Assembly: GCF_009846525.1 (NCBI RefSeq)
Contig: NZ_CP024621.1
Coordinates: forward strand, 3,782,001-3,846,000
Source: Halomonas meridiana
GTDB taxonomy: Bacteria > Pseudomonadota > Gammaproteobacteria > Pseudomonadales > Halomonadaceae
Length of the DNA: 64,000 nucleotides
Reading direction: 5' to 3'
Part shown: piece after piece, positions 30,723 to 40,620 of the stretch
How the letters are laid out: every line of letters begins with the position of its first letter
How positions within the stretch are numbered: position 1 is the first letter of the stretch
Position numbers and translations under genes: made by a program
Notes under the pieces: model-generated
Seen by the model: the letters and a program-made list of their open reading frames with translations, nothing else
Told to the model about the DNA's origin: nothing
Databases searched by the model: none

Positions 30723-31613
30723 TCAGTACCAACCCAGGAGGCGCTCACGTCCCAGCGATTCGAAGCCCGCCTGGTCGTATACCCGCCTAGCTGGCGTGTT
30801 CTGCGCATCTACCGTCAAACTGAGGTAGTGTGCCCCTGATTGAGCAGCCAAGGTTTGCGCATGGCGAACGATGGCTCGTCCTAATCCTCGCCCCCGCCAG
30901 TCGGGCAGCAACCCCATCAGTTGCAGGCTCCAGTGCGAAGAAAGGGTAGCGAGCAGCAATACTCCTACCGGCTTTTCTTGGTGTTCCAACCAATACCAGT
31001 GCGGCGGGTGAGCCGATGCCGCTTGGGCTTGGAACCCCGCTAGCAGCGTCTTCACCGGCAGCGCGTCGCGCAGCGCCGGGCAGTCCAACGACGCTTCCCC
31101 TACTCGCGCCAACAGCGCATGCTGCTCGGCCAGGGGTAACGTCGTGAACGGGCGTAATCCTAGCGATGCCTGGGGAGCAACGGGGGGTTGGCACGTCCAT
31201 ACACGATGCTCCAACGTAGCCATGGCCCGCATCCCCCCATTGACTAACACGTCCTCCCACGCGGCCCACGGCGCAGGTAGCGCCACATGGCAAAGCGTGA
31301 TGGGCTGGCGATGTACCCACCCTTGCAAGGCACTCAGCAGCGGTGGGACAGCAGCGTCGTTGTGCCGGGGGAGCCATAGCTGCGCCGTGTGGTTCGCCAG
31401 CGGCTGCACCCAGGCGACCGCGCGTATGTGTTCGTCTTCCATCGCGACCCACAGGCCGCGCCAAGCGTCCGCACTGGCCGTGGTGAGGGCATGTTGCAAC
31501 CCAGCCTGAAGGGCAGGATCGTGGACGGCGGCCAGATGCAGCAGGGCTTCACGCCGCCGGTGCTCTGGACAGGGCTGAACGACAATGTGGCTGAGTAACG
31601 AACAACGTGTCAT
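30723..31613 (-). CDS. GNAT family N-acetyltransferase
   Basis: In this 296-residue protein the C-terminal half is a GNAT domain: KPVGVLLLATLS, then the acetyl-CoA site LPDWRGRGLGRAIV near 230-243 and NTPARRVYDQAGFE near the end. The N-terminal half looks like a degenerate second GNAT fold. The acceptor is unknown. Divergent from the two-component regulator, about 60 bp between starts, so the regulator may affect it. Confidence 0.82.
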   Translation of the reverse strand: MTRCSLLSHIVVQPCPEHRRREALLHLAAVHDPALQAGLQHALTTASADAWRGLWVAMEDEHIRAVAWVQPLANHTAQLWLPRHNDAAVPPLLSALQGWVHRQPITLCHVALPAPWAAWEDVLVNGGMRAMATLEHRVWTCQPPVAPQASLGLRPFTTLPLAEQHALLARVGEASLDCPALRDALPVKTLLAGFQAQAASAHPPHWYWLEHQEKPVGVLLLATLSSHWSLQLMGLLPDWRGRGLGRAIVRHAQTLAAQSGAHYLSLTVDAQNTPARRVYDQAGFESLGRERLLGWY

Positions 31614-31673
31614 GTTAGATAACCGGGTAATTTGAAAAAGCCCCTATGCGTCAAGGAGGGTTCATCCCACGTT

Positions 31674-32348
31674 ATGCGCCTCTTATTAGTAGAAGACGAC
31701 CCCAGCTTAGCATCGGGAATTCGCATCGCCCTAAAACCCGAACACTATACGGTGGATCATCTTACCGATGGAGATGCGGCGCTTAGTGCTCTTCAAAGCG
31801 AACCCTTCGATGCAGTGATTTTGGACCTCGGTTTACCTCACGTGGACGGCATGGACGTGTTACGGACGATTAGGCGCCTGGGCAGCCAAGTGCCCATTTT
31901 AGTGCTCACTGCCCGTGACGCCGTGGACCATCGCATCGAAGGGCTCGATGCGGGGGCCGATGATTACCTCACCAAACCATTTGAGGTGGATGAACTCAAG
32001 GCGCGTTTACGTGCCCTGCTGCGTCGTAGCCAAGGTCAAACCAACGGCGTGCTCAAATTTCGTGGTATTAGCCTGGACCCTCAAACGCTGATCGTGACGT
32101 ACCAGCACCAGACGGTTCCCCTCTCACGCCGTGAGCTCGCGCTTCTGCAAGAGTTCATGAGCCATCCTGGACGTGTCTTTACCCGCGATACGCTCACACG
32201 GTTGATTTATGGATGGGAAGAGGATGTCGAGAGCAATGCCATCGAGGTCCATATCCACCATTTACGGCGTAAGCTGTTTCCCGATGTGGTGCGAACGGTA
32301 CGAGGAATCGGCTACGTCATGGATAAACCCGAGCAGGCCGCGCCATGA
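31674..32348 (+). CDS. OmpR-family response regulator (QseB/PmrA-like)
   Basis: The 224-residue protein has a receiver domain with the acidic pair Glu7-Asp8-Asp9, phosphoacceptor Asp51 (ILDLGLP) and Lys near 101 (TKPF). A winged-helix DNA-binding domain follows (LSRREL, RVFTRDTL, VEVHIHHLRRKL-type). Its stop overlaps the kinase start (ATGA). A strong AAGGAGGG lies 13 bases before the ATG, somewhat far. The stimulus is not known; relatives sense metals, polymyxin or quorum signals. Confidence 0.9.
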   Translation: MRLLLVEDDPSLASGIRIALKPEHYTVDHLTDGDAALSALQSEPFDAVILDLGLPHVDGMDVLRTIRRLGSQVPILVLTARDAVDHRIEGLDAGADDYLTKPFEVDELKARLRALLRRSQGQTNGVLKFRGISLDPQTLIVTYQHQTVPLSRRELALLQEFMSHPGRVFTRDTLTRLIYGWEEDVESNAIEVHIHHLRRKLFPDVVRTVRGIGYVMDKPEQAAP

Positions 32349-33745
32349 CATCCATTCGCCGCCGCACGTTAGGCCTCGTCCTGCTCGTCTTTGGCATTAG
32401 CATGCTGATCATTGGCTACATTAGCTACCGCTATGCCGCGCGCGAAATCGAAGCGTTGCACGATAGGAGCTTAGCGCAAAACGCCGCGTTGTTAGAGGGA
32501 CTACTGCAAGCCCCGCTGCCTGCGCACGATCAGTCGTTGCTTATTAAAAGCCTGGAAACGGCGCTCTCAGCCCCCAATCAGCGTGCTGCAACGCCTCTAG
32601 ACGGCAGCCTACGTGAACTGGCCTTTCAACTCTGGGAAGAGGACCGTTTGCTGCTACGCTCTGCCAGCGGACCCAGCACGCCACTGGTGCAGCAACCCGT
32701 TGGCTACTCGACGCTGACGGTGGATGAGTACGCTTGGCGCGTCTATGTGCTCGACGTACCTGGCAGCACCCAACGCGTGGTGGTCAGCGAGCGCGCAGAC
32801 GTGCGCGGTGAGCTGATCAGCGCCGTGGCGCTGCGTACCCTGCTGCCCGATTTGATTGGGCTACCCTTTTTGACGCTGCTGCTATGGTGGTCCATTGGCT
32901 GGGGGCTGGCCCCCCTGTCTCGCATGGCAGAGCAGATCCGTAACCGCGACCCGCACAATCTAAAACCGTTACCGCTCTACCCGCTGCCTCAAGAGCTGGG
33001 CACCATTGCGGGGGCGTTGAACCGGCTGCTGGAGCGGCTGCGGCAACTGCGCGTGCGCGAAAAACGCTTCATTGCCGACGCCGCCCACGAGCTGCGCACT
33101 CCGCTGGCCGTGCTGGATCTTCACGCCCAAAATGCGCTGGCGGCCGAGAACGCCGAAGATCGTGAAGAGTCGCTTCATCACCTGCGCAGCGGCGTCGCCC
33201 GCTCGACGCGGCTGGTCTCCCAACTGCTGACGCTGGCCCGCCTCGACCCCGAAGAGGAGCCGCTGCCTGAGCTGCGCTACGCCAACATGCTGCTGGAAAC
33301 CCAGGAGACACTGGCAAAGCTCTCGCCGCTGGCCGCCGAGCGCCAGCAGCAGTTACTGCTCACTGCCGATGACCACGCCGATTGGCGTATGGAAGAGGAG
33401 CCTGGTGCCATTGAAACCTTGGTACAGAACTTGGTCGGCAACGCCCTTCAGCATGCTCCCGAGCAGAGCACCATTACCGTGACCCTCGAAACCGCCCCGC
33501 AAAGCATTACGCTGATAGTGGACGACCAAGGCCCCGGCATCCCTGCCGAAGAGCGCAGCCGGGTGATCGAGCGCTTTCAGCGAGCGGGCCCAGGTGCCGG
33601 TGCGGGGCTGGGGTTATCCATCGTTGAACGTCTGGTCAAACGCCATGAGGGCCAATTGCACTTGGAGGACGCCCCGGGCCGCGGCCTGCGCGTTCGAGCA
33701 GTATTGGCAAGAGAAGCGCTGACACTGCGCCATGCGAAAGAATGA
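32345..33745 (+). CDS. Two-component sensor histidine kinase (QseC/PmrB-like)
   Basis: The 466-residue inner-membrane kinase has a TM helix at about 10-28, a periplasmic sensor of roughly 140 residues and a second TM near 170-190. HAMP and HisKA domains follow with phosphoacceptor His about 248 (DAAHELRTPLAVLD), then HATPase with N-box LVQNLVGNALQH, G1 DDQGPGIP and G2 GAGLGLSIVERL. Translationally coupled to the regulator. The sensor domain sequence does not reveal its ligand. Confidence 0.92.
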   Translation: MTSIRRRTLGLVLLVFGISMLIIGYISYRYAAREIEALHDRSLAQNAALLEGLLQAPLPAHDQSLLIKSLETALSAPNQRAATPLDGSLRELAFQLWEEDRLLLRSASGPSTPLVQQPVGYSTLTVDEYAWRVYVLDVPGSTQRVVVSERADVRGELISAVALRTLLPDLIGLPFLTLLLWWSIGWGLAPLSRMAEQIRNRDPHNLKPLPLYPLPQELGTIAGALNRLLERLRQLRVREKRFIADAAHELRTPLAVLDLHAQNALAAENAEDREESLHHLRSGVARSTRLVSQLLTLARLDPEEEPLPELRYANMLLETQETLAKLSPLAAERQQQLLLTADDHADWRMEEEPGAIETLVQNLVGNALQHAPEQSTITVTLETAPQSITLIVDDQGPGIPAEERSRVIERFQRAGPGAGAGLGLSIVERLVKRHEGQLHLEDAPGRGLRVRAVLAREALTLRHAKE

Positions 33746-33770
33746 GAAAAAATGTAACGTCGGCAGACTC

Positions 33771-33789
33771 TTAAGATTGTGATAAGAAT
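33771..33789 (+). promoter_or_regulatory. Candidate OmpR-family operator (11-bp direct repeat)
   Basis: TTAAGA at 33771 is repeated as ATAAGA at 33782, 11 bp apart, so both face the same side of the helix. The spacing and sequence resemble PmrA/QseB-type sites. It lies about 80-95 bp before the CBS-protein gene and just after the kinase stop, suggesting control by the adjacent regulator. Inferred. Confidence 0.4.
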
Positions 33790-33865
33790 TCCGTGCAAAT
33801 GTGAAGGTACAGAGCAGGCGCGTAGTGAATGACCTGCTTCTTCACAACCACGGAGGTACCCCACG

Positions 33866-34483
33866 ATGAACCAATCCCTGCACTCCCATAAGCCGCTCGT
33901 TCAGTTTGGTGCTACCCCGCTACTCACGACCCCGGCACCCAAGCAGCTCACTCCCGACAGCCCGGCCATGTCGGTACTCACCGACTTTACCCACGTCATG
34001 CCGCAATCCATCGCGGGCGACACGCCCATCGATGAGGCTCATTTGAAAATGCGTCATGGCGGTATCCGCCTGCTGTTCGTGATGGACAAACAGTCTCACT
34101 GCGTGGGCGTGCTCACCGCGAAAGAGGTCATCGGCACCCGGCGCATCAACCTGGCCATGCAGCAGCGCAATTTGGAGCGCTCCGAAGTGACGGCCGCGAT
34201 GATCATGACGCCTTGGGAGAAACTCAGCGCCATGCCGCTGGAGCAGCTCGCCTCGCTCACCATCGAAGACCTCGTGCTCTCGATGGAAAGCTTTACCGAA
34301 CAGCACCTGCTGATCACCGAACGCAAGCCGAACGAGGAGCTGAGCGTGAGAGGCATCATCTCCGCCACCGATATTCAAACGGTGATGGGAAGTCGAATCC
34401 CAGCCAAGCTTCCAACGACAGTGGTCCCCATGGCTCGCAGCTTCGCCGATATCTGCCAGGTGATTACCGGACACGACCTGTAA
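33866..34483 (+). CDS. CBS-domain protein
   Basis: The 205-residue soluble protein has two CBS motifs. The first is about residues 35-95 (FTHVMPQSIAGDTPIDEAH, then GIRLLFVMDKQSHCVGVLT). The second is about 110-180 (MIMTPWEKLSAMPLE, then VRGIISATDIQTVMG). CBS pairs bind adenine nucleotides or metals and act as sensors. No catalytic domain is attached. GGAGGT precedes the ATG. Placement after a two-component system with a candidate operator between suggests it is a target of that system. Confidence 0.85.
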   Translation: MNQSLHSHKPLVQFGATPLLTTPAPKQLTPDSPAMSVLTDFTHVMPQSIAGDTPIDEAHLKMRHGGIRLLFVMDKQSHCVGVLTAKEVIGTRRINLAMQQRNLERSEVTAAMIMTPWEKLSAMPLEQLASLTIEDLVLSMESFTEQHLLITERKPNEELSVRGIISATDIQTVMGSRIPAKLPTTVVPMARSFADICQVITGHDL

Positions 34484-34532
34484 CCCTCGCAAGGCACATT
34501 ACCCGTCAGAATTTGATCGCTTTATTACACAA

Positions 34533-34566
34533 ACGCCCCTTATCGAACCGATAAGGGGCGTTTTTT
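34533..34566 (+). terminator. Rho-independent terminator of the CBS-protein gene
   Basis: A 13-bp perfect stem ACGCCCCTTATCG / CGATAAGGGGCGT with a 3-base loop is followed by TTTTTT. Confidence 0.88.
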
Positions 34567-34589
34567 GCCTAGCCATATGGCTAGGCAAA
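34564..34589 (-). terminator. Hairpin at the 3' side of nhaD
   Basis: TTTGCCTAGCC-ATAT-GGCTAGGCAAA is a perfect 11-bp inverted repeat 15 bp after the nhaD stop on the minus strand. It has no long T-run of its own and abuts the preceding terminator, so the two may work as a bidirectional unit. Confidence 0.5.
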
Positions 34590-34603
34590 CGTCCAAACGA
34601 CGC

Positions 34604-36070
34604 TTAGAACAGGTTGGCGTTGATCAGCAGATGCGCTGCAATGCTGGCGGCGTAGCCCAACAAAATGGCGGGCACCCAACGCAGATGGACCGCGAAGGTG
34701 TAGATGCCTCGAGCTTGGCCCATCAGCGCCACCCCGGCAGCAGACCCCATGGAGAGCAGGCTGCCCCCCACACCTGCCGTCAGAGTAATCAGCAGCCAGT
34801 TGCCTTCCGACATATCCGGGGCCATGGAGAGCACCGCGAACATCACCGGGATGTTATCCACCACCGCTGAAATCAGCCCCAGCACGACGTTGGCCCAAAC
34901 CGGGTCCCAGCCGCCGTAGAGCGTCTCTGACAGCAAGCTCAGGTAGCCCATGAACCCAAGGCCACCGACGCACATCACGACCCCGTAGAAGAACAGCAGC
35001 GTGTCCCATTCGGAGCGGGCAATTTTGCTGAAGATATCGAACGGCACCACGCTGCCTAACTGCTCGAGCTTCTTCCAGTCGCCTCGGCGTGAGTAACGCT
35101 CACGTTTGCGCTCCAGCGAGCGGGGCAGACTGCGACGCAGGTAATAGCCAAAGAATTGCAGCAGGCCTAGACCAAACATCATGCCCATGGCGGGCGGTAA
35201 GTACAGAATCGAGTGGCACAGCACCGAGATCGCCACGGTGATCAAGAACAGAACGATGATGCGCCGGGCACCACGCTTCAACCACACGTTTTCGATCAGC
35301 GCAGCGGGCTGACGATTGACGATGAAGAAGTTCATGATCACCGCAGGCACCATGAAATTCACGATCGCGGGTACCAACAGCGCGAAGAAACCTTCGAACG
35401 GCACCTGACCGGCCTGCCATACCATCAGCGTGGTGATATCGCCAAACGGACTGAACGCACCACCCGCGTTGGAGGCCACTACCACGTTCACGCAGCACAG
35501 GCCGATGAACTTGTTATCCCCCTCGGCCACCTTCAGCACCACGGCACACATCAGCATGGCGGTGGTCATGTTGTTGGCGATGGACGAAATACCGAAGGCC
35601 AAACAGCCGGTAATCCAGAACAGGCTGCGGTAGCTAAACCCCTTACGCACCAGCCACGCGCGCAGTGCATCGAACACGCGACGCTCTTCCATGGCATTGA
35701 TATAGGTCATCGCCACCAGCAGGAACAGCAGCAGCTCGGTGTACTCGAGCAGTGTCTCCTTGAAGGCGCTCTCTGCCTCATGGGGCATACCCGCCTGCAC
35801 GTAGACCCACGCCACCATGGCCCAGATCAGGCCAGCGGCCACCAGCACGGGCTTGGATTTACGCATGTGGATGATTTCTTCACTCATGACCAGGGCATAG
35901 GCCAGAATGAAAATAGTGACGGAGGCAATACCGGTCAGGGAGGCGGTGAGATCGAGAGGGCCGGCAGCAGCAAAGGAGAGCGATGGAAAAGCAAATAGGC
36001 AGAGTGCGGTCAACAACCAAGCAACGCGGCAAGCAGGATGCCGAGTTGCAAGGGCGTTAGGTGGTTTCAT
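34604..36070 (-). CDS. nhaD: NhaD-type Na+/H+ antiporter
   Basis: The 488-residue membrane protein starts with a signal-like hydrophobic segment (residues 15-35, SLSFAAAGP), then about 12 further TM helices of the IT superfamily. SSIANNMTTAML (about 185-196), NAGGAFSPFGDITTLMVW (about 220-240) and VDNIPVMFAVLSM near the C-terminal third are NhaD hallmarks. It exports Na+ (and Li+) using the proton gradient, as expected of a halophile. Monocistronic; convergent with the CBS gene. Confidence 0.92.
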   Translation of the reverse strand: MKPPNALATRHPACRVAWLLTALCLFAFPSLSFAAAGPLDLTASLTGIASVTIFILAYALVMSEEIIHMRKSKPVLVAAGLIWAMVAWVYVQAGMPHEAESAFKETLLEYTELLLFLLVAMTYINAMEERRVFDALRAWLVRKGFSYRSLFWITGCLAFGISSIANNMTTAMLMCAVVLKVAEGDNKFIGLCCVNVVVASNAGGAFSPFGDITTLMVWQAGQVPFEGFFALLVPAIVNFMVPAVIMNFFIVNRQPAALIENVWLKRGARRIIVLFLITVAISVLCHSILYLPPAMGMMFGLGLLQFFGYYLRRSLPRSLERKRERYSRRGDWKKLEQLGSVVPFDIFSKIARSEWDTLLFFYGVVMCVGGLGFMGYLSLLSETLYGGWDPVWANVVLGLISAVVDNIPVMFAVLSMAPDMSEGNWLLITLTAGVGGSLLSMGSAAGVALMGQARGIYTFAVHLRWVPAILLGYAASIAAHLLINANLF

Positions 36071-36154
36071 AGCAGCGTGATCCTGGCAGGGTTAGAGAAT
36101 ACCGCCACGATAATAAGCACACTAACTATGTGCTGCAACGCAGCGATGGCGCAT

Positions 36155-36179
36155 AAGATGCGGCCATTTGCCGCATCTT
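36155..36179 (-). terminator. Hairpin after glmS
   Basis: A perfect 10-bp stem AAGATGCGGC / GCCGCATCTT with a 5-base loop lies 47 bp beyond the glmS stop. No T-run follows on the minus strand, so termination strength is uncertain. Confidence 0.5.
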
Positions 36180-36225
36180 GTAAAGCGCTTTATTCATCCA
36201 ATTGCAATTATTTGTGACGCACCGA

Positions 36226-38052
36226 TCATTCGACGGTCACGCTCTTGGCAAGGTTACGCGGCTGGTCCACATCGGTGCCTTTCAAGACCGCGACATGGTA
36301 GCTCAGCAGCTGCAGCGGCAAGGTGTAGAGCAGAGGAGCCAGCGCTTCGTGGACGTCTGGCAGCTCCAGTACGCGAATGTCGTCTTGGGGGCTGATGCCT
36401 ACCTTGTGGTCGGCAAACACGAACAGTTGCCCCCCTCGGGCGCGTACTTCCTGGAGATTGGATTTCAGCTTTTCCAGCAGGTCATCGTTGGGGGCTACCG
36501 AGATGACCGGCATCTCGCTATCCACCAGCGCCAGCGGGCCGTGTTTTAGCTCGCCGGCCGGGTAGGCCTCGGCATGGATGTAGGAGATCTCCTTGAGCTT
36601 CAGTGCGCCTTCTAGAGCAATCGGGTAGTGCGCTCCACGCCCCAGGAACAGCGCATGATGCTTTTCAGCAAACGCCTGGGAAAGCGCTTCGATTTGCCGG
36701 TCGAGCCCCAGCACCTGCTGACAGATCGCGGGCAGCGTCTGCAGGGCACGAATGATCTCTGGCTGCTCGGGCTGGCCCTTCGCTTTGCTGACGGACAGCG
36801 TTAGCAGCATCAGCGCAATCAACTGGGTGGTGAAGGCTTTGGTTGAGGCCACGCCGATTTCGGGGCCTGCGCGGGTCATCAGCGACATGTCCGACTCCCG
36901 CACCAAGGAGCTGCCGGGTACGTTGCAGATCGCCAGCGAACCGACATACCCCAGCGTCTTGGCAAAGCGCAGCGCCGCCAGCGTATCGGCGGTCTCCCCG
37001 GACTGAGAGAGCGTTACGAACAGCGTGCCTTCCGGCACGACCGGATGACGGTAGCGATACTCGGACGCCACCTCGACCTGTACCGGTACCCCGGCGTAAC
37101 GCTCCAGCCAATAACGCGCGACCAAGCCAGCATGATAGCTGGTGCCACAAGCGATGATATGCACCTGGCGCGTCTTCTGAAACAACGCCTGGGCGTCCGG
37201 TCCAAAGCTTTCGACCAGCACGCTGCTAGCGCTTAGCCGTCCTTCCAGGGCGGCTTCGATGACCTTGGGCTGCTCGAAAATCTCTTTGAGCATGTAGTGA
37301 CGATAGTCACCCTTGCTGGCCGCACCGTCGCCGTGTTCGAACGTTTGCACGGGGCGCTCGACCGGGTTGCCTTGCCGGTCGACGATGCGAAGGGTGCCGC
37401 CCTCACGAAGTTCGACCACGTCGCCCTCTTCCAGGTAGATAAAGCGGTCGGTGACCTGCAAAAGCGCCAGCGGATCCGAGGCTAGAAACGCTTCGTCGAT
37501 CCCGACCCCGACGACCAGCGGGCTGCCTTGACGTGCGCCCACTACCACCTCAGGTTCGGCTGCGCTCATCACGCCGAGCGCGTAAGCGCCACCCAGGCCA
37601 TGCACGATCTCTTGGGTCGCGTCGAACAGCGTCTTCCCCGTGGCGAGCTTTTCCGCCAGCAGGTGGGCGATCACCTCGGTATCGGTGTCCGAGGTGAAGG
37701 CATAGCCGCTGCCTTGTAGCGTCTCTTTGATCTGCTCGTAGTTTTCGATGATGCCGTTATGCACCACGGCCACGTGATCGCGACTGTGGTGCGGATGCGC
37801 ATTGGCCTCGGAGGGTTTGCCGTGGGTGGCCCAGCGGGTGTGGGCGATTCCGCTGTGGCCCGGCAGCGCTTCGGCATCCAACCGCTCGGCCAACGCCGAG
37901 ACTTTGCCCAAGGCGCGGTGCCGTGTTAAGTCACCGCCGTTCAGCACCGTCATGCCAGAGGAGTCGTAGCCGCGATACTCCAAGCGTTTAAGGCCTTCCA
38001 GCAAGATTCCCTGTACATTGCGCTGTGCAACCGCTGCGACGATGCCACACAT
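36226..38052 (-). CDS. glmS: Glutamine-fructose-6-phosphate aminotransferase (isomerizing)
   Basis: The 608-residue first enzyme of UDP-GlcNAc synthesis. MCGIVAAV leaves Cys as the N-terminal nucleophile of the glutaminase domain (residues 2-240; [13 protein letters not shown] is present). Two SIS domains follow ([31 protein letters not shown]), and the C-terminus is [11 protein letters not shown]. It is third in apbE-glmU-glmS; glmU lies 53 bp upstream. No glmS ribozyme features were seen. Confidence 0.97.
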   Translation of the reverse strand: MCGIVAAVAQRNVQGILLEGLKRLEYRGYDSSGMTVLNGGDLTRHRALGKVSALAERLDAEALPGHSGIAHTRWATHGKPSEANAHPHHSRDHVAVVHNGIIENYEQIKETLQGSGYAFTSDTDTEVIAHLLAEKLATGKTLFDATQEIVHGLGGAYALGVMSAAEPEVVVGARQGSPLVVGVGIDEAFLASDPLALLQVTDRFIYLEEGDVVELREGGTLRIVDRQGNPVERPVQTFEHGDGAASKGDYRHYMLKEIFEQPKVIEAALEGRLSASSVLVESFGPDAQALFQKTRQVHIIACGTSYHAGLVARYWLERYAGVPVQVEVASEYRYRHPVVPEGTLFVTLSQSGETADTLAALRFAKTLGYVGSLAICNVPGSSLVRESDMSLMTRAGPEIGVASTKAFTTQLIALMLLTLSVSKAKGQPEQPEIIRALQTLPAICQQVLGLDRQIEALSQAFAEKHHALFLGRGAHYPIALEGALKLKEISYIHAEAYPAGELKHGPLALVDSEMPVISVAPNDDLLEKLKSNLQEVRARGGQLFVFADHKVGISPQDDIRVLELPDVHEALAPLLYTLPLQLLSYHVAVLKGTDVDQPRNLAKSVTVE

Positions 38053-38105
38053 AACTCTTTCTCCTAGGGCGTTCTCACGCCGTGTTATTCAACGTGTCGA
38101 TGCAC

Positions 38106-39473
38106 TTATTTAGTCGTTTTCACCGGGCGAGGCCAGTCGGGCTTTTCTAGCTGTCGGCTGCGCGTCACGGCTAGGGCGTGCTCGGCCACGTCTTTGGCGA
38201 TCGTGGAACCTGCACCGACGGTGGCTCCTTTACCCACCGTGACGGGGGCTACCAACGCGGTATTGGAGCCGATGAAGGCGTTATCGCCTATCTCGGTGCG
38301 ATGCTTGTTCACACCGTCGTAGTTGCAGGTGATGGTTCCCGCGCCTACGTTCACATCACGCCCCAAGCGAGCATCACCCACGTAGCTTAAATGATTGATT
38401 TTGCTACCTTCACCCACATCGGCATTTTTGGTTTCGACAAAATTACCGACTTTGGCTTTGACCGCCAAGCGCGTGCCGGGACGCAGCCGCGCGTAGGGCC
38501 CCACCTGATTCAGGCCCGCCGCCACGGTCGTGTCGATCACGCTATGGCTGTGAATCTCGCTTTCCGCGCCGATGGTGCTGTTCTTGATGACGCAGTAGGG
38601 GCCGACGCGCACGCCTTCGCCAAGCTCGACATCCCCTTCAAACACGCAACCCACGTCGATGAAGACGTCGTGACCGCAGGTGAGTTTACCGCGCACATCG
38701 ATGCGTGCGGGGTCGGCCAAGGCAACGCCTTGGGCCATCAACGTCTCCGCTATCTGCTGCTGATAGGCACGCTCAAGGCGGGCCATTTGCGCACGATTAT
38801 TGACCCCTTCTACCTCGATAGCCTGCTGCGGCTGCGCGGTGGCCACCTTAATGCCCTCACTGGCCGCCATGGCGATCACATCGGTCAGGTAGTACTCACC
38901 CTGGGCATTCTCTGCCGACAGCTGGGGTAGCCAGCGCTTCAATTGGGCGCTGGTCATGGCCATGATGCCGGTGTTGCACTCGGTAATCGCCAACTGCTCG
39001 TCGGTAGCATCTTTCTGCTCGACGATCGCCACGGCGTGGCCATCGCTATCGCGTACGATACGCCCATAGCCGCTGGGGTCATCCAGCGTGACGGTGAGCA
39101 GTCCCATGTGCTGCTCATCCACCTGGGTCAGCAGACTCGCCAGCGTCTCGCGGCGAATCAGCGGCACGTCCCCATACAGTACCAGCACGATGCCGCAGCC
39201 CAGTTGAGGCTGCGCCTGAGCGACCGCGTGTCCGGTGCCCTTCTGCTCTTCCTGCAACGCAAACGAGACCTTGAACTCCGCCAGCGCCTCACGCAGTTGG
39301 TCGGCACCGTGACCAATTACCACGTGAGTACGGCTAGGGTTCAAGCCGTTGGCCGTTTCCAGCACGTGCTGCACCATGGGCTTGCCCGCCAGCGTGTGCA
39401 GCACTTTGGGAAGTTGAGAGCGCATCCGTGTGCCTTTGCCCGCCGCAAGGATGACGATATCGAGGTCGTGCAT
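38106..39473 (-). CDS. glmU: Bifunctional GlcNAc-1-P uridyltransferase / glucosamine-1-P acetyltransferase
   Basis: In this 455-residue protein the N-terminal nucleotidyltransferase has LAAGKGTRMRSQLPK (about 8-22) and LYGDVPLI. The C-terminal left-handed beta helix has many hexapeptide repeats and the acetyltransferase residues in GDNAFIGSNTALVAPVTVG. It makes UDP-GlcNAc for peptidoglycan and LPS. The ATG at 39473 is one base past the apbE stop; a GTG at 39482 is an alternative. Confidence 0.96.
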   Translation of the reverse strand: MHDLDIVILAAGKGTRMRSQLPKVLHTLAGKPMVQHVLETANGLNPSRTHVVIGHGADQLREALAEFKVSFALQEEQKGTGHAVAQAQPQLGCGIVLVLYGDVPLIRRETLASLLTQVDEQHMGLLTVTLDDPSGYGRIVRDSDGHAVAIVEQKDATDEQLAITECNTGIMAMTSAQLKRWLPQLSAENAQGEYYLTDVIAMAASEGIKVATAQPQQAIEVEGVNNRAQMARLERAYQQQIAETLMAQGVALADPARIDVRGKLTCGHDVFIDVGCVFEGDVELGEGVRVGPYCVIKNSTIGAESEIHSHSVIDTTVAAGLNQVGPYARLRPGTRLAVKAKVGNFVETKNADVGEGSKINHLSYVGDARLGRDVNVGAGTITCNYDGVNKHRTEIGDNAFIGSNTALVAPVTVGKGATVGAGSTIAKDVAEHALAVTRSRQLEKPDWPRPVKTTK

Positions 39474-39474
39474 G

Positions 39475-40593
39475 TTATTCACCTGTCTCCGTTTGGCGAT
39501 TCGCCGTGGGCGCCGCCCAGGGTTCGATGCCCAATTCGTCGATCAGCGCATCACCGAAATAGTTGACGAAGGCCGGACTCGCCAGGCTGCGCCAGCGATC
39601 CCCTTCGCGTACTAGCATCAATATATTGAGATTGTTCTCGACGGCCAGCTGCATCCCCTGTTCGCTCCCGACGACGGTGAGTGCCGTGGCCCAGGCATCG
39701 GCCCAGGCGTTCGAGGGGTGAAACACCGATACCGACGCCAATTGATGCTTGATGGGCCGCCCGGTTCGCGGGTCCAGAAGATGGGAGAAGCGCTCGCCGT
39801 CGACGTCGAAGTAATTGCGATAATCGCCGGAGGTGGCCACCGACATGCCCTCCAGCGCTATCACGTGCTGTGCTTCCGGCACGCCGCTTTGCGGCACTTC
39901 GATGCCGATACGCCAGGGCGTCTGCGCGTCGATATCGCGGTAACCGCGGGCAATCAGCCCGCCACCGATATTGACCAGATAGTTGTCGATACCTTGCTGG
40001 TCTAGATACGCCGCTACGCGGTCGGTAGCGTGGCCTTTCGCCACGCCAGAGAGGTCGGCGAAGACATCGCGTAAGCGGCGCGCCTGCATCCGCTGGGTAT
40101 CGACCTCTACCGCATCGAAGCCAACGGTCGCCAGGCGCTCGCTGAGTTCGGCATCGCTGGGGACTTCCTCGGGCCGCGCTTCAGGGCCGAAGCTCCATAG
40201 ATTGACGACGTCGCCAATGGTGATGTCGAACGCTCCACCGCTGGCTTCTGCCACCGAGCGGCTAATGGCCATCACTTCGATCAACTCGTTGGAGAGCGGC
40301 TGCCACTCGCCAATCGGCGCACCATTGAACGCGACCAGTTCAGAGTCGTCGCGGTAGGTCGACATGGCCTGGTCCACGTCTTCCATCTCGGCCAGGATGC
40401 CCTCTTCCAGCGCTTTAGCATCGCCTTGGGTGAGCGGATCGACCAGCGTCACTTGATAGTAGGTTCCAAAAATGCCGCCTTCGAAGCGCACTGGCGACTC
40501 CAAAGGACGGTCACTCTCCGAGCAGCCTGCCAGTAGCAGTCCGACCAGTGCCACGATCCCCACACGCCCACACGCGGTTTGATAGCCCTTCAT
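39475..40593 (-). CDS. apbE: FAD:protein FMN transferase ApbE (lipoprotein)
   Basis: The 372-residue protein has a signal peptide with lipobox LLAGC (Cys about 24). ApbE features are FGTYYQVT, MSTYRDDSELVAFN, the SGVAKGHATDRV segment, VNIGGGLIARGYRD and SGDYRNYF, plus the C-terminal ATALTVVGSEQG. It attaches FMN through a phosphoester bond to a Thr of target proteins such as Na+-translocating NQR or Rnf subunits. These targets are plausible in a halophile but are not in this window. Upstream of glmU and coupled to it. Confidence 0.92.
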   Translation of the reverse strand: MKGYQTACGRVGIVALVGLLLAGCSESDRPLESPVRFEGGIFGTYYQVTLVDPLTQGDAKALEEGILAEMEDVDQAMSTYRDDSELVAFNGAPIGEWQPLSNELIEVMAISRSVAEASGGAFDITIGDVVNLWSFGPEARPEEVPSDAELSERLATVGFDAVEVDTQRMQARRLRDVFADLSGVAKGHATDRVAAYLDQQGIDNYLVNIGGGLIARGYRDIDAQTPWRIGIEVPQSGVPEAQHVIALEGMSVATSGDYRNYFDVDGERFSHLLDPRTGRPIKHQLASVSVFHPSNAWADAWATALTVVGSEQGMQLAVENNLNILMLVREGDRWRSLASPAFVNYFGDALIDELGIEPWAAPTANRQTETGE

Positions 40594-40620
40594 CCGATTT
40601 CCTTAATTGAACGCGCCGGG

